64,000 nt of DNA, taken from contig JAPPFH010000120.1 in NCBI GenBank assembly GCA_028875185.1, positions 1-64,000 of the forward strand. Direction: 5' to 3'. The position numbers and the translations under genes are program-made. Origin of the DNA: Chloroflexota bacterium (GTDB lineage: Bacteria; Chloroflexota; Anaerolineae; Aggregatilineales; Phototrophicaceae). This document shows, piece after piece, positions 24,514-35,985 of the stretch (the first letter of the stretch is position 1; each line of letters opens with the position of its first letter). Under the pieces are notes generated by a model. That model saw nothing but the letters and a program-made list of their open reading frames with translations, had not been told where the DNA came from and made no database searches.

Positions 24514-26973
24514 TCATTCCCCGGCGCCGTATAGTTCGCGATAGATATTGTAATTGCGATAAATGAATTGCACGTAATGCCGCGTTGAGTCTATCGTAAT
24601 CGTGGTCATGAACAGATCGGGATCGCCGTCCGAAAGCGCATTCCAATCGTATGCCCGCCCCGGACCGGCATTGTATGCAGCCAGGGCGACCACCGCGTTC
24701 CGGTCGAACAGCCTCAATTGCTCGTCAATATAGTAGGCGCCGAAGGCGACGCCGGCGTAAGGCCGGAAGAGATCCGCATGCTGATAATCGGGCCATGCCA
24801 GTTGCTCGGCGATGTATTGCGCCGTCGGCGGGATGACCTGCATCAAGCCCTTCTCGCCAGCTGCGGCCGTGGCAAAGGTATTGAACAGGCTCTCTTGTCG
24901 AATCAGCGAGAGCATCAGCAGTGGGTCAAGCGCGCGTTCAGCCGCCGCCGGTCTAATCACGTCAATGTAGTATGCCGGAAAGCGCAATCGGGCAATATAT
25001 CGCGGCGCCTGAAGCGTGCCCAGGCCTGACGCGATGATCACATCGGCCGCCGCAATGATGCTTTCGCGATAGGCGCCCAAGGCGCGCAGATATACCGCCA
25101 GGCGGTAGCTGCTCAAGACATCGCCTGTTTCGCGCGCCTCGTCAACCAAATCTTCAAACTCAATGTAAGCCTCAGCAAAGGCGCCCACCGTTATCAGTTC
25201 GCGGGCGCGAATCATCCGTGGATCACCTTCCAATGCTTCGGACATTTGCCACAGGTCACTCGCCTCTGCAATGGTAAATGTACGGCGGAGCCAATCTTCG
25301 GCTTCCTTCCGCTCGGACTCGTCGTCGAAGTCGAAGCGATAGCTGCCGGGCGCTTGAAAGGGCTGTCTGCCAATGCGGAAGTCTGCGGCGCGCGCCGCGA
25401 AATAGCTGTCGGGCGCAGCGGCGATCGCCCGGCCAAAAGCGTCATTGGCGGCGCTCGCGTCACCGCGACCCAGCGCGATCCGACCGATCCATAGATTGGC
25501 CGCCGCTTGATCATCCCCCGTCGTCAACGCCGCGATCCGCCCGTAGAGACCTTCCGCAATGCGCCACTCTTCATCGCGCACCGCCGCCGACGCCGCGATG
25601 AACAGACCATTTGTCGTCAGCTCGTGATCGGGATAACGATCCGCCATTCGAGTAAAAACCTGGCGCGACGCGGTCGTTTGTCCGCTGGTACCATACAGAT
25701 AACCGGCGCGCCAGAGCGCCTCGCCAGCCGCTGAGGCCAGATAATCGTATTCCTCAGCCAGCGCCAGATAAATTTCAATCGCGGCGCGGCTGTCGCCGGC
25801 CAGAAAGCGCGTCCGCCCTCGTTCAAGCAGCGCGTCGCCGAGCAGCGGGTCTTGCGGATACCGGTCGATCAAAGTTTGAAATGCAACCGCGGCCGCGCCA
25901 AAATTGCCGATCTGTCGGTAGGCGCGCCCGAGCAGCAGAAACAGCTCCGCCGGAATAGCCGCCTCGTTTTGCGTCGTCGTATGCTGATTGAAAGCGTCGA
26001 TCGCCGCTTGCGCATCGCCGGCGATTAATGCCGCTTGCCCGCGGCGAAAACCATCGACGGCGGCGCCATGCCGGCTCAATTGATCTTGCGCTTCCCAAGC
26101 GGCGGCTGTGCCCGGATAATTCTCGGCCACCGCAGCCATGCGCGCCAAGCCCGTCTCGCCATCGACGCTGTTCAGCGCCGCCCGCGCCGCCATCAATGAG
26201 ATGTTCGCGCGATAAGGTATATTCCGCGCGACCGTCAAGATCGCGTCATACTGCGCGATCGCCGCGGCATGACGCTCAAGATTGATGTAAATCCGCGCCA
26301 ATTTCTCGCGCAGTATCAGCAAGGGCACTTTCGAGCGCTTGGCGCTGATTGCAAGCTCGTAGTTTTCCAGCGCCGATTCCGTCTGCGCCAAGGCAATCCG
26401 CGCATCGGCGATTCGCTCATAAACGTAACTGTCGATCAAGCCGGAGCGCAGCAGCAGATACGCTTGAAGATCGGCGATCGCCGCGCTCCATTGCGACAAA
26501 CCCAGCCGGGCATCGGCGCGCAAGAAATAGGCTTGCGCTGCATGCGCGTCCGACGGGAACTCGGCAATGAATACGCTAAAGGCATCCTGCGCCTGTTCAA
26601 AATAACCCGAGCGCAAGGCGACTTGACCAAAACGGAATCCGGCTTCGGCGCGTTGAGCGGGCGCGATCGCATCGCCGTAGTTGAGCAAATTGCGGTATAA
26701 GCCGGCTGCATCTTCCAGATACCCATTGCGCGTCATGTTCGCAGCCCTTGCCAGCATCTGATTCGCGTCGATATTAGGGGTCGGCAGCGCAGTTGGCGGA
26801 GGCTCGGTTGGCGTTTGCGTAGGCGCAGCCTGCATCACGGCTGGCAGCGGCGTGGCTGTCACGTAGATGATGTTGTCGGCATCAGGCGTCGGCAGCGGCA
26901 ACTCCAAGCTGCGAAAGCTGCAGGCGCTCGTCAGCAAACAAAATGTGAGGACTACAATACGATAATGAAACAC
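24514..26973 (-). CDS. TPR-repeat lytic murein transglycosylase lipoprotein
   Basis: Cleaves peptidoglycan glycan strands outside the membrane. The 819 residues start at GTG 26973 with a lipoprotein signal (VVLTFCLLTSAC), followed by a Pro/Thr-rich linker, then about 550 residues of TPR-like helical repeats (AEAGFRFGQVALRSGYFEQA, PAELFLLLGRAYRQIGNFGA). The C-terminal SLT domain has the catalytic Glu in LIRQESLF, GEKGLMQVIPPTAQYIA, and AALAAYNAGPG-like VALAAYNAGPGRAYDW. The layout resembles Slt70 with an added lipid anchor. It is transcribed alone on the minus strand. Confidence 0.92.
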   Translation of the reverse strand: MFHYRIVVLTFCLLTSACSFRSLELPLPTPDADNIIYVTATPLPAVMQAAPTQTPTEPPPTALPTPNIDANQMLARAANMTRNGYLEDAAGLYRNLLNYGDAIAPAQRAEAGFRFGQVALRSGYFEQAQDAFSVFIAEFPSDAHAAQAYFLRADARLGLSQWSAAIADLQAYLLLRSGLIDSYVYERIADARIALAQTESALENYELAISAKRSKVPLLILREKLARIYINLERHAAAIAQYDAILTVARNIPYRANISLMAARAALNSVDGETGLARMAAVAENYPGTAAAWEAQDQLSRHGAAVDGFRRGQAALIAGDAQAAIDAFNQHTTTQNEAAIPAELFLLLGRAYRQIGNFGAAAVAFQTLIDRYPQDPLLGDALLERGRTRFLAGDSRAAIEIYLALAEEYDYLASAAGEALWRAGYLYGTSGQTTASRQVFTRMADRYPDHELTTNGLFIAASAAVRDEEWRIAEGLYGRIAALTTGDDQAAANLWIGRIALGRGDASAANDAFGRAIAAAPDSYFAARAADFRIGRQPFQAPGSYRFDFDDESERKEAEDWLRRTFTIAEASDLWQMSEALEGDPRMIRARELITVGAFAEAYIEFEDLVDEARETGDVLSSYRLAVYLRALGAYRESIIAAADVIIASGLGTLQAPRYIARLRFPAYYIDVIRPAAAERALDPLLMLSLIRQESLFNTFATAAAGEKGLMQVIPPTAQYIAEQLAWPDYQHADLFRPYAGVAFGAYYIDEQLRLFDRNAVVALAAYNAGPGRAYDWNALSDGDPDLFMTTITIDSTRHYVQFIYRNYNIYRELYGAGE

Positions 26974-27031
26974 GAGCTTTGGTCAGTGAAATGAGCATTG
27001 CCCGTCATGGTACGAAGCGCGGCTGCGCTTG

Positions 27032-27529
27032 TCAAGCAATGTCGCCAGCATTATTGTCGGTCGGCGGGCTCAGTTCGCCAGCCAACCAAGGCATGCCATA
27101 ACCAACCACGAGATGTCCCGCTTCCGCCAGCGCCGCCCCCAGCGACTCCGTGTCATGAAAGCGCCACCAGTGATCGGCTGCTGGCAATATCGCCACGCCA
27201 AAATCCTCAACCACCAGTTGACTCAGGCTGCGCGTGACGGCGCCCCGGTCGGCTTTGCCATATCCATAAGAATTGCGCGAGCGCGTAAGCTGCACCTTGA
27301 AGCGCGAAGGCGTCCCAGCCGACCACATCGTATCGCTGTAAACCAAGACCTGGAAATCTATCAAGCCGAAGAAACCAGCGGGAAGCGCTTTGACAAATCT
27401 ATATTTCCCGCCAGCCCTTTGCAGCGGCGCATCCCGCAGATGGTAACCGGCGGCGCCGAATGCCTGCCCCGCCACCGTTTGCAGCAAAGTCCCAAAGTAT
27501 TCCTGACCTGTCGCGCGCTCCCGCGTCAT
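27032..27529 (-). CDS. Hypothetical protein
   Basis: 165 residues from ATG 27529; an in-frame GTG at 27589 would add 20. No signal peptide or membrane helix is evident. The stretches ALPAGFFGLIDFQVLVYSD, SRFKVQLTRSRNSYGYG and HLVVGYGMPWLAGELSPP are protein-like, and the C-terminus may contain an alpha-beta fold, but I recognise no family. It lies between the transglycosylase and DUF255 genes on the same strand. The overlapping plus-strand frame looks like its shadow. Confidence 0.5.
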   Translation of the reverse strand: MTRERATGQEYFGTLLQTVAGQAFGAAGYHLRDAPLQRAGGKYRFVKALPAGFFGLIDFQVLVYSDTMWSAGTPSRFKVQLTRSRNSYGYGKADRGAVTRSLSQLVVEDFGVAILPAADHWWRFHDTESLGAALAEAGHLVVGYGMPWLAGELSPPTDNNAGDIA

Positions 27530-27629
27530 GATGCGGCCCGCGTTGTGACGCCCGCGCCCCGCGGCGTCATCAAATTTGGCCGCGTACACGCGAAATACGA
27601 GCCATGGTTTACACCGCTAAGGACCGCAT

Positions 27630-29699
27630 TCATTGCGCGGAAAGCAATGCTGCCGTTTCTTCGGCGCTCGTCGCCGGCAGCTTACAGACGAAGCCGCGGC
27701 AGACATACACCGCGGTCGCCCCGCCGATCTTTGATCGCCCGCTCAATAAAGGAATGCTTGCATGCCGCTCAATATCGTCGCTGGCATAAGCCGCAACCAT
27801 ATTTGGACGGAAGGGTTGTTGAAGCGCGTCCAAGATCTGTAATGTGGCCGGGTCGTTCCTGTCGCCGATGACCGCCACCTCAGCGATGCCTTGAACCAGC
27901 ATATCGGCGGCATTAAGCGATTCGGCGAAAGCCTGTGGATACTGGCGCATGGCATCCGACAATTTCCTCACCACCTCACGCGCCGCTTTGTCATAGCGCG
28001 CCTCGCCGGTATACGCCGCCAAGCGCAGAAGCTGCTTCGCCATCATCCCATTGCCCGATGGCGTTACGTTATCCTGCACATTACGCGGCCGCACAATCAA
28101 GGCTTCATGATCATCGCTGGTGTCGTAGAAACCGCCGTCGTCCGCCCGGAAGCGCATCAGCGCCACATCCGCCAACTGCCGCGCCGCCACAAACCAGCTT
28201 TCGTCGAATGTTGACTGATAAAGTTCAAGCAGCGCGTCGATCAGATTGGCGTAATCTTCCAGATAGCCATTGAGCTTGCTTCGCCCATCCTTGTGCGTGC
28301 GATACAATCGCCCATTTTCGTCCATCATTTGATCAAGCAGGAATTCACCAGCGCGCCGCGCCGCCGCCAGGTAATCTTCGCGTTTTAGAACGCGCGCCGC
28401 TTCCGCCAGGCTCGCCAGCATCAAGCCATTCCACGAAGTGAGAATCTTGTCGTCCAAGCCCGGCGGAACACGCTCAGAACGAACGGCGTATAACTGCTCC
28501 TTTATCGTAGCTAAAGCCGCGATCAGCTCATCTTCGGACAGGCCCAAAACTATCGCCGTCTCATCCAGCGGACGCGGCAAATGCAATATATTCGAAGCTT
28601 CGAAATTGCCTTGCGGCGTCATGCCGTATGCTTCGATGGCGATCTCCAGCGCCCTCGGCGTCCCTTCGCTGATCGGCGCCAGCGCTTCGGCCGCCTCCTC
28701 AATGGTCCAGACGAAGAACTTGCCCTCCTCGCCCTCGCTGTCGGCATCGGTGGCGCTATAATAGCCGCCCGCGGGCGCGGTCATTTCTCGGAGGATGTAA
28801 TCGTAAATGTCTTCCGCAATTGATTTGCAAAAGGAATCGCCCGTGATTTGCCAGGCATGCAGATACAGCCGGCTGAGCTGCGCATTGTCGTAGAGCATCT
28901 TCTCAAAATGCGGCACCAGCCAGCGCGCGTCGACGCTGTAACGGGCGAATCCGCCGCCGATCTGATCGTATATCCCGCCATGCGCCATCCGCCGCAGCGT
29001 AAGCATAAGCAAACGAAGCGCTTCATCGTCCCCCGTTCGCGCGTGATGACGCAGCAGGTATTCCAAACTGATCGGATTGGGAAACTTCGGCTGCGCGCCG
29101 AATCCGCCGTTTTCCCGGTCGATGCTCGCCAGCAGCGCGCGCGCCGCCTCGTCCAGCATGTCGGCTGTCAAGCCACTATCGTCTTCGCGACCAATCGCCA
29201 GCACATCCCGCTTAAGCGACTGGTGCAAGTTGTCCGCTTGCTGCTCAAGATTATCGCGCTGGCTGCGATACGCGTCATGCACGGCGCCCATCAACTGGCG
29301 AAAAGACGGCGTCCCGTGGCGACGCTCTTTGGGATAATACGTGCCGCCATAGAAAGGCCGCCCGTCCGGCAACAGAAAGACCGTCATCGGCCAGCCGCCT
29401 TGCCCGGCGATCGCCTGCACCGCGCCCATGTAAATGTCATCGACATCGGGCCGCTCTTCCCGATCGACTTTGACATTGACGAAGAGCGCGTTCATCATTT
29501 CGGCCGTCTCCTCGTCTTCGAAGCTCTCATGCGCCATCACATGACACCAATGGCAGGCGCTGTAACCGACGCTTAGCAAGACCGGCTTGTCCTGCTCGCG
29601 CGCGATGTGAAAAGCCGCTTCGCCCCAGGGATGCCAATCCACCGGATTGTCGGCATGTTGCAGCAGATAGGGACTGGTCTCATCTTTCAAGCGATTCAT
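27630..29699 (-). CDS. DUF255 thioredoxin-domain protein (YyaL/SSP411-like)
   Basis: Cytoplasmic protein of 689 residues. The N-terminal DUF255 thioredoxin-like domain carries [40 protein letters not shown] (CxxC motif) and [27 protein letters not shown]. The rest is an (alpha/alpha)6-barrel-like region ([53 protein letters not shown]). The family is widespread, including human SPATA20, but its reaction is not established. ATG 29699 is preferred over an upstream frame extension because conservation begins there. Length and motifs are complete. Confidence 0.93.
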   Translation of the reverse strand: MNRLKDETSPYLLQHADNPVDWHPWGEAAFHIAREQDKPVLLSVGYSACHWCHVMAHESFEDEETAEMMNALFVNVKVDREERPDVDDIYMGAVQAIAGQGGWPMTVFLLPDGRPFYGGTYYPKERRHGTPSFRQLMGAVHDAYRSQRDNLEQQADNLHQSLKRDVLAIGREDDSGLTADMLDEAARALLASIDRENGGFGAQPKFPNPISLEYLLRHHARTGDDEALRLLMLTLRRMAHGGIYDQIGGGFARYSVDARWLVPHFEKMLYDNAQLSRLYLHAWQITGDSFCKSIAEDIYDYILREMTAPAGGYYSATDADSEGEEGKFFVWTIEEAAEALAPISEGTPRALEIAIEAYGMTPQGNFEASNILHLPRPLDETAIVLGLSEDELIAALATIKEQLYAVRSERVPPGLDDKILTSWNGLMLASLAEAARVLKREDYLAAARRAGEFLLDQMMDENGRLYRTHKDGRSKLNGYLEDYANLIDALLELYQSTFDESWFVAARQLADVALMRFRADDGGFYDTSDDHEALIVRPRNVQDNVTPSGNGMMAKQLLRLAAYTGEARYDKAAREVVRKLSDAMRQYPQAFAESLNAADMLVQGIAEVAVIGDRNDPATLQILDALQQPFRPNMVAAYASDDIERHASIPLLSGRSKIGGATAVYVCRGFVCKLPATSAEETAALLSAQ

Positions 29700-30006
29700 G
29701 CGCGACCTCGGCCAGCTAACGTACTGATGGAGGCCATCAGTTACGCAAAGCATAGCGGACTTTTATCCGCAGCGACATTGTGAGTCGCGCTTGAGTGGGC
29801 TCAATGATCCTCGCCCGAGCGCTTCCGAGCGCATAAGAGCGCCGCAACCGACCGGCGAAATCGCTCGGATTTCGTGGTATCATCGGCTACGATCGCTACA
29901 AAACTAGGGCGTGACCGCCGCATTCTAAGACAAGTCTTGCGCAATTCACGCCGTTGATGCGGTATAATCAAGCTATACAGACCGCATTTCGAGGTACGAA
30001 CGATCT
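29700..30006 (+). other. Intergenic region with the ftsH promoter
   Basis: Divergent space between the DUF255 gene and ftsH. A TATAAT is present at 29963-29968, 39 bases before the ftsH start; no convincing -35 box is seen. GAGG lies at 29991-29994. Nothing else is recognised. Confidence 0.55.
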
Positions 30007-32034
30007 ATGCAGTTTTGGGAAAACAACGATAACGACGAGAGTGGCGACGGCGGGAACAATCGGCGACCGCCGCAGCCGCCGCCGAATTGGCGAAAGTGGA
30101 TATCGCCGGGCTTGCTCGTGCTGGTCATGCTGCTGGCTTTGATCTCGTCGCCGGGGCTCTTTGGCGGCTTCTCGTCCACGCCTGAAATCGCCTACTCCGA
30201 TGTCCATGAACAGCTGACGCTGAACAATATCAGCGTGCTGCGTTTTCAAGACAGCGTAGCCGTCAGTGGCACATTGAAGAGCAGCATCATCGTTTCGACG
30301 GCGGCCGGTCGCATGCAGAATGTCTCGCGCTTTACGGCGCAGCTCCCGCCCTACGCTGGCGCTGAGCTTTTGCGCATGGCGCACGAACGCGGCGTGGAGA
30401 CGATTGACGGCAGCTGGACCCAGCCCTCGACCTGGTTGACCCTGCTGATCAACTTTTTGCCGCTTGTCCTCATCATCGGTTTTTTCGTCTGGATGGGGCG
30501 GCGCGCGCAAGGCCAAATGAACGGCATCTTCTCCTTCGGCCAATCGCAGGCGCGCGAGAAATCGCCCGAGATGCCAACCATGAAGTTTGAAGACGTCGCC
30601 GGGCAAGACGCCGCCAAGCTGGAACTCGAAGAAGTTGTGGACTTCCTCAAGCAGCCTGAGAAATACGTCAAAGTCGGCGCCAAAGTGCCGCGCGGCGTGC
30701 TGTTGATTGGACCGCCCGGCACCGGCAAGACCTTGATGGCGCGCGCTGTCGCCGGCGAAGCCAATGTCGCCTTTTTCAGCATCGCCGCTTCCGAATTCGT
30801 GGAAATGTTCGTCGGCGTTGGCGCTTCCCGCGTGCGCGATCTCTTCAAGCGCGCCAAGGAAAACGCGCCAGCTATCGTCTTCGTCGATGAGATCGACGCC
30901 GTCGGCCGCCGCCGCGGCACTGGCCTGGGCGGCGGACATGATGAGCGCGAACAAACTCTGAATCAGCTGCTGTCGGAAATGGATGGCTTCGACAACGACA
31001 CCAATATCGTCATGATCGCCGCCACCAACCGGCCCGATGTGCTGGACCCCGCCCTGCTGCGGCCTGGGCGCTTCGATCGCCAAATCACAGTCGATCTTCC
31101 CGATGTTAAGGGGCGGCACGAGATCCTAAAGATTCACACCAAGAACAAGCCGCTGGGCAATAATGTGGAGTTGGAATCGCTGGCGCGCGCCACCATCGGC
31201 TTTTCCGGCGCCGATATCGCCAACCTCGCCAACGAAGCGGCCATGCACGCCGCCCGCTTTAATCGGCGCTTAATCACCATGTCCGATTTCACCACCGCTT
31301 ACGAGCGCATTCGTCTGGGCACCAAACGACCGCCGCTCTCCAACGACAAAGATCGCCGCATAACCGCCTATCACGAGGCTGGCCACGCCCTGGTGTCATT
31401 CCTCATTCCTGATGCGATGGCGCTGCTCAAGACGACGATTATCCCGCGCGGCCGCGCGCTCGGCGTCGCCTTTTATATGCCCAAGGACGATTCGCTTCAT
31501 CAATCGCGCAAACAGCTTGAAGCCTTTATTCGCGTGGGGCTGGCTGGGCGCATCGCCGAGGAGATCGTCTTCGACGATGTCACCACCGGCGCCGCCAACG
31601 ATATCCAGCAGGTGACCCAAATCGCCCGCCGCATGGTCAAGATGTTCGGCATGAGCGATTCCGTCGGCATGGTCAATTATGGCGACGACTCCGACCAACC
31701 CTTCCTCGGCTACGCGATCGCCAGCGGGCGCGATTACAGCGATGACACCGCCGCCAAACTCGATGCCGAAATCAAGCGCATTATCGATGTCGCCTACCAA
31801 GAAACGCGCGAGCTGTTGGAAGATCATCGCGCCGCGTTGGATGCGCTATCCCAGGCGCTGCTCGAAAAAGAGACAGTCGAGCGCGAAGAAATCCTCAGCA
31901 TCTTGGGCTTGGAAGACGACTTGGAAGACATCGTGCCGGAATCGGTCGCCAAGCACCTGCGGGAGCCGCAAGGCGCCGAACACAATGGCTCAGACGCGAA
32001 GGAGACCGCCGAAGTCGAGAGTGAACCGAGCTAG
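30007..32034 (+). CDS. ftsH: ATP-dependent zinc metalloprotease FtsH
   Basis: Membrane-anchored AAA+ protease for quality control of membrane and regulatory proteins. 675 residues: an Asn/Asp/Pro-rich cytoplasmic N-terminus, TM1 ([18 protein letters not shown]), an external domain of about 100 residues, TM2 ([19 protein letters not shown]), the AAA domain with Walker A GPPGTGKT (about residue 235), Walker [12 protein letters not shown] and the second region of homology [19 protein letters not shown], then the protease domain with zinc motif HEAGH (about residue 456). The acidic tail is longer than usual. A strong terminator follows. Confidence 0.97.
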   Translation: MQFWENNDNDESGDGGNNRRPPQPPPNWRKWISPGLLVLVMLLALISSPGLFGGFSSTPEIAYSDVHEQLTLNNISVLRFQDSVAVSGTLKSSIIVSTAAGRMQNVSRFTAQLPPYAGAELLRMAHERGVETIDGSWTQPSTWLTLLINFLPLVLIIGFFVWMGRRAQGQMNGIFSFGQSQAREKSPEMPTMKFEDVAGQDAAKLELEEVVDFLKQPEKYVKVGAKVPRGVLLIGPPGTGKTLMARAVAGEANVAFFSIAASEFVEMFVGVGASRVRDLFKRAKENAPAIVFVDEIDAVGRRRGTGLGGGHDEREQTLNQLLSEMDGFDNDTNIVMIAATNRPDVLDPALLRPGRFDRQITVDLPDVKGRHEILKIHTKNKPLGNNVELESLARATIGFSGADIANLANEAAMHAARFNRRLITMSDFTTAYERIRLGTKRPPLSNDKDRRITAYHEAGHALVSFLIPDAMALLKTTIIPRGRALGVAFYMPKDDSLHQSRKQLEAFIRVGLAGRIAEEIVFDDVTTGAANDIQQVTQIARRMVKMFGMSDSVGMVNYGDDSDQPFLGYAIASGRDYSDDTAAKLDAEIKRIIDVAYQETRELLEDHRAALDALSQALLEKETVEREEILSILGLEDDLEDIVPESVAKHLREPQGAEHNGSDAKETAEVESEPS

Positions 32035-32073
32035 GTTGCCGCAGCAATCCGAAATCAGAAACATGCAAACAGA

Positions 32074-32106
32074 AAGGGCGCGACTCGTAATCGCGCCCTT
32101 TTCTTT
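32074..32106. terminator. Bidirectional intrinsic terminator between ftsH and the EF-G-like gene
   Basis: A perfect 10-bp stem AAGGGCGCGA/TCGCGCCCTT with a 7-base loop, followed by TTCTTTT on the plus strand and preceded by A-rich sequence for the minus strand. It separates two convergent genes. Confidence 0.9.
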
Positions 32107-32124
32107 TGCCCGTTTGCTTTACGG

Positions 32125-34191
32125 CTATTGCGCCGCTTCCGCCTCAACCGCAGCGATGATGTCATCCTGCACATACTGCGGCACCCGGTCATAACGGTTG
32201 AAGTCCATGGTATAGATGCCGCGCCCGCCGGTCATTGAACGCAGGTCATTGCCGTAGCGCAGCATTTCCGCCAGCGGCACCTCAGCCGTGACCACGCTCT
32301 TGATGCCTATCGTGTCCATGCCCTGAACGCGCCCGCGACGCGTGTTGAGATCGCTCATTATGTCGCCCATCATCGTCTCGGGCACGGTGATTTTGACATC
32401 CATAATCGGTTCGAGCAGCACCGGTTTCGCCTTGCGGAAAGCCTCGCGAAACGCCTCGCGCCCGGCAATTTGAAAGGCGATGTCTTTAGAATCGACCGGA
32501 TGCTCCTTGCCGTCAAAGACATTGACCTTGACGCGCTCCACCGGGAAGCCGGCGATTACGCCATCCGGCAGCACAGCGCGAATGCCCTTCTCGGTTGATG
32601 AAACAAATTGCTGAGAAATCGCCCCGCCAAAAACGGACGACTCGAACTCGAAGCCATCGATCGTCGGCTCAACCTTGAGATCCACGCGGCCGTACTGCCC
32701 GGCGCCGCCAGTCTGCTTCTTGTGCGTATAACTTGATTCAGCATCGCTGGTAATCGTCTCGCGGTAAGGTACCTTTGGCATATAGGTATCGATGCCGACC
32801 CCCAGCGATTCAGCCCGCTTCAAGGTTACATCCAGGTGAATCTGGCCCATGCCTTCCAGCACGGTCTGCCGCGTATCGCCGTCTTGGCGCCAGCGCAAGG
32901 TCGGGTCGGCATCGCAGAGATTGCTGAGCGTGGGACCCATTTTGGCGCTGTCCGCCTGCCCGCGCGGCGCCACCGCCAACATGTACAGCGGGGCTGGGAA
33001 ATCTGGCGCGGCGACGCGGATATCTGATTCTGAATCGAGAAATGTATCACCGGTCTTGGTTTCGGAAAGTTTCGCCACCACGCCGATGTCGCCCGCATGC
33101 ATAGTCGAGACCGGCAATTGTTCCTTGCCGCGCATGACGAAGAGCGAATTGAAACGTTCGTCGGCGCCGCTGTCCGCGTTTTTGTAGCGACCGTCGCTCG
33201 ATATCGCGCCAGAGAAAATGCGGAAGTAATTCAGCGTCCCCACGAAGCGGTCGTTCAAGGTCTTGAAAACATAGGCAACCAAGGGGTCATCATCGCTATG
33301 GGGCGCCGCCAGCACATCGGCTTCCGCGCCCCGCATGACATTCACTCGCCGCTCGCTAGGCGCCGTCGTATAAGCGATCAGCGCCTCCATCAAGGGAATA
33401 GCGCCTATGTTCTCCGTGGCGGAGGTTGTGAATACCGGCACGGTTTTCAATTCGGGCGAGCGCGATGCCCGGCGCATGCCTTCACGAATCTCGTCAAATG
33501 AAAGCGTCTCCTCCTCAAAATACTTCTCGAGCAGGTCATCGTCAGCCTCTGCGGCCGCTTCCATCAATTCCATATGCGCTTCTTCCAGCGCGTCGGCATA
33601 CTCATCAGGAAGGTCTGATCGCTCCGCGCCAGCGCCCATGTAAGCTTTCTGCGTCAGCGCATTGGCGATTCCGCTGAAATCGGCTTGTTGACCGATGGGC
33701 AGCGTTATGGGAATAAATTTGTAATCGCCAAACTGGCTTCGCAGCTGATCGAGAACAGCCTCGTAGTTGGCGTTCTCTCGGTCCATTTTGTTGACCACGA
33801 CCATGATCGGCTGTTCACTAAGGCGGGCGTATTCCCAGGCCAACTCCGTGCCCACTTCCACACCGGAAACCGCGTCGACCACTACTATGACTGAGTCGGC
33901 CGCCAGAATCGCATTCTTGAGCTCGCCCTGAAAATCGGTGAAACCCGGCGTATCCAAAACATTTATCTTCACATCGTCAAATTCAACCGGCGCCAAAGAT
34001 GTGGACAGCGACAAGCCGCGCTCTTTCTCTTCGTCATCCCAATCGGAAACCATGTTCGATTCGGAAATATGTCCCATCCGACTGGTGGCGCCGGCGCTGT
34101 GCAAAAGCGCCTCCACCAACGATGTCTTGCCACAACTTTGATGCCCGACTAAAGCGACATTTCTGATGTTATCCGTCTGATATTCCTTCAT
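32125..34191 (-). CDS. Elongation factor G-like GTPase (EF-G2 type)
   Basis: Translation-factor GTPase related to EF-G. The 688 residues contain G1 GHQSCGKTS, the switch I stretch [17 protein letters not shown] [21 protein letters not shown]3 [10 protein letters not shown]4 VNKMDREN, then the EF-G domains II-V ([68 protein letters not shown]). Switch I RGLSL instead of RGITI is characteristic of the divergent EF-G-like branch, whose role in translocation or recycling is less certain. ATG 34191 is preferred to an upstream extension. It is not beside rps/tuf genes. Confidence 0.9.
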   Translation of the reverse strand: MKEYQTDNIRNVALVGHQSCGKTSLVEALLHSAGATSRMGHISESNMVSDWDDEEKERGLSLSTSLAPVEFDDVKINVLDTPGFTDFQGELKNAILAADSVIVVVDAVSGVEVGTELAWEYARLSEQPIMVVVNKMDRENANYEAVLDQLRSQFGDYKFIPITLPIGQQADFSGIANALTQKAYMGAGAERSDLPDEYADALEEAHMELMEAAAEADDDLLEKYFEEETLSFDEIREGMRRASRSPELKTVPVFTTSATENIGAIPLMEALIAYTTAPSERRVNVMRGAEADVLAAPHSDDDPLVAYVFKTLNDRFVGTLNYFRIFSGAISSDGRYKNADSGADERFNSLFVMRGKEQLPVSTMHAGDIGVVAKLSETKTGDTFLDSESDIRVAAPDFPAPLYMLAVAPRGQADSAKMGPTLSNLCDADPTLRWRQDGDTRQTVLEGMGQIHLDVTLKRAESLGVGIDTYMPKVPYRETITSDAESSYTHKKQTGGAGQYGRVDLKVEPTIDGFEFESSVFGGAISQQFVSSTEKGIRAVLPDGVIAGFPVERVKVNVFDGKEHPVDSKDIAFQIAGREAFREAFRKAKPVLLEPIMDVKITVPETMMGDIMSDLNTRRGRVQGMDTIGIKSVVTAEVPLAEMLRYGNDLRSMTGGRGIYTMDFNRYDRVPQYVQDDIIAAVEAEAAQ

Positions 34192-34623
34192 AGCGATTTC
34201 GTCCCCAAAACAAGCCTTGAACTGGCTTCCAGCGTCTGACAAACAACGGCTCATTACGAGCCGCGAGCGTACTGGATTGTATAGACCGCGAGCAATATTG
34301 TCAAAGACGCATATTCAGGAGATTTCCGCCTGCTCAGGATATCGTGTATTGCTGGCCGCGGCGACAAGCAGTTCGCAGCGGGTAATCACGGCAACTCTGT
34401 TACATCTATCCTGATCGAAAGGCGCCTCGCCATGCCGCTAACGCCCCCGTCTCGAGCGCGCTTGGGGACGAAACGCGCCTTCTGCGCCTATCTGGAATCA
34501 GCCTGATCAACGAACTCAAGCCCATGCTCGCGCGCCAAAGGTATAATCTAATCGCAACGACCCATATCGGCAATGACTTTGCGAGCCGCCTCATTCGCAA
34601 AGACCCAATCAAAGGAGCCGCAG
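34192..34623 (+). other. Intergenic region with promoter of the SGNH hydrolase gene
   Basis: No convincing gene. A TATAAT at 34542-34547 precedes the hydrolase gene; the start site of transcription would fall near 34554. The left part (34255-34500) shows no recognised repeat, RNA or frame with a Shine-Dalgarno site. Confidence 0.5.
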
Positions 34624-35886
34624 TTGCCTCGCAAAATCGCAGTCAACGCGCTAATTGTGATAGCCGCCGTTTCGCTAACTTTGATCTTGCTGGAATTGGT
34701 GGTCCGCCGAGCCGGGTCTACCGATGCTGACGGGCGATTTACCTTGCTGAACTTCGCCATAGAGCCGAGCGAACTGCCGGTAAACGAACTGCGCGGTCAA
34801 GTCGATAACTATATCGCCAACAAAGATAGCGCGATCGTGATGTACGATGCATGGACGGGCTGGACTTTTCGACCCGATTCCATCCGCCAAGGCGGCGCGT
34901 TTACGATAAACGGCGCCGGCATTCGCTCACGGCGCGACTACGACCAGACCCCGCCTGCGGACACCCTGCGCATCGCCGTCTTCGGCGACTCTTTCACCGC
35001 GGGCGATGACGTTTCGGACGATGAAGTGTGGGCGCACCTGCTTGAACGCGAGCTGTATGAAGCTGGCATCCGCGCGGAAGTCCTGAACTTCGGCGTCGGC
35101 GCGTACGGCATGGGGCAGGCGTATCTGCGCTGGCGGCGCCTCGGCAGGGACTTTTCGCCTGATATGGTGATATTCGGCTTGCAGCCGGAGAATCTAAAGC
35201 GAAATGTGAATGTCTTCAGGCAATTGCTCCATCGAAGCGGTCCTCCTTTTTCCAAACCGCGCTTCGCCTTGATAGACGACGAACTGCAACTGCTAAATGC
35301 GCCCGCCATTCCGCCCGAACAGCTGATGGTCGTATTTGAAAATTTCAAAGATCATCCGCTTGCGCCCTACGAATTCTATTATCATAGTCGCTTCCAGGTG
35401 GCGCGCTGGTGGTCCGCCAGCCGGCTCTTGAGCCTCATATTTGAAGCGCTTAGGCAAGCGGACGACGAGCCAGGCATCTACAGGCCTGGCAGCGAAGGCG
35501 GTGAATTGGGCAAGGCGATACTTGATGCTTTTGGCCAGGATGTTCTTGACGCTGGCGCCGAATTCATCGTGCTTCATTTGCCCCTGCAAAGTCATCTGAA
35601 GCGCTATTTTAGCGACTTGCCTCGCCCGCGCCCAATTTACGATTTCCTGCTGGAACACAGTCGCCAGTCTTATCGCTACATCCCTTTCGAAGCGCATCTG
35701 GAACCGATGCACGTTGACGACGCTTTCTGGAGCGCGACCAAGCACTATGGTCCGCGCATCCACGCCCTCCTCGCCAAAGTCGTCGCCGACAAGATCTCGA
35801 TGTGCATCGATAGCGGCGGCTGTCGCGCGCCGCGCTTCGATGACATCAGCGCCTTCACGACCGCTGTGCCGGCCGCGGAGAATTGA
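34624..35886 (+). CDS. Membrane-anchored SGNH/GDSL-type hydrolase
   Basis: 420 residues; probably an esterase or O-acyl-modifying enzyme acting outside the cell. A signal-anchor helix (VNALIVIAAVSLTLILLELV) is followed by an SGNH domain: block I IAVFGDSFTAGDD (nucleophile Ser), block II LNFGVGAYGMGQ (Gly), and a C-terminal MHVDDAFWSATKHYGPRIH stretch with the Asp/His pair. The Asn of block III is less clear (FGLQPENLKRNVN). TTG 34624 is chosen because AAAGGAG lies 6 bases upstream; an in-frame ATG at 34573 has none. Substrate is unknown; polysaccharide acetyl groups are a guess. Confidence 0.8.
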   Translation: MPRKIAVNALIVIAAVSLTLILLELVVRRAGSTDADGRFTLLNFAIEPSELPVNELRGQVDNYIANKDSAIVMYDAWTGWTFRPDSIRQGGAFTINGAGIRSRRDYDQTPPADTLRIAVFGDSFTAGDDVSDDEVWAHLLERELYEAGIRAEVLNFGVGAYGMGQAYLRWRRLGRDFSPDMVIFGLQPENLKRNVNVFRQLLHRSGPPFSKPRFALIDDELQLLNAPAIPPEQLMVVFENFKDHPLAPYEFYYHSRFQVARWWSASRLLSLIFEALRQADDEPGIYRPGSEGGELGKAILDAFGQDVLDAGAEFIVLHLPLQSHLKRYFSDLPRPRPIYDFLLEHSRQSYRYIPFEAHLEPMHVDDAFWSATKHYGPRIHALLAKVVADKISMCIDSGGCRAPRFDDISAFTTAVPAAEN

Positions 35887-35985
35887 CTTGCGCTGCGGTC
35901 CGCGGCTCGAATGCGCATAGTCCCGCGCCCCCCGCCATGATAGAATCGCAGCTTGCACGCGACGATACAGGAGTCCCTTCCAGCC

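Noticed and set aside
27029-27871. Plus-strand 280-codon open frame
   Set aside because: It crosses a minus-strand hypothetical gene and the end of the DUF255 gene, with His/Arg/Pro-rich composition typical of a shadow frame.
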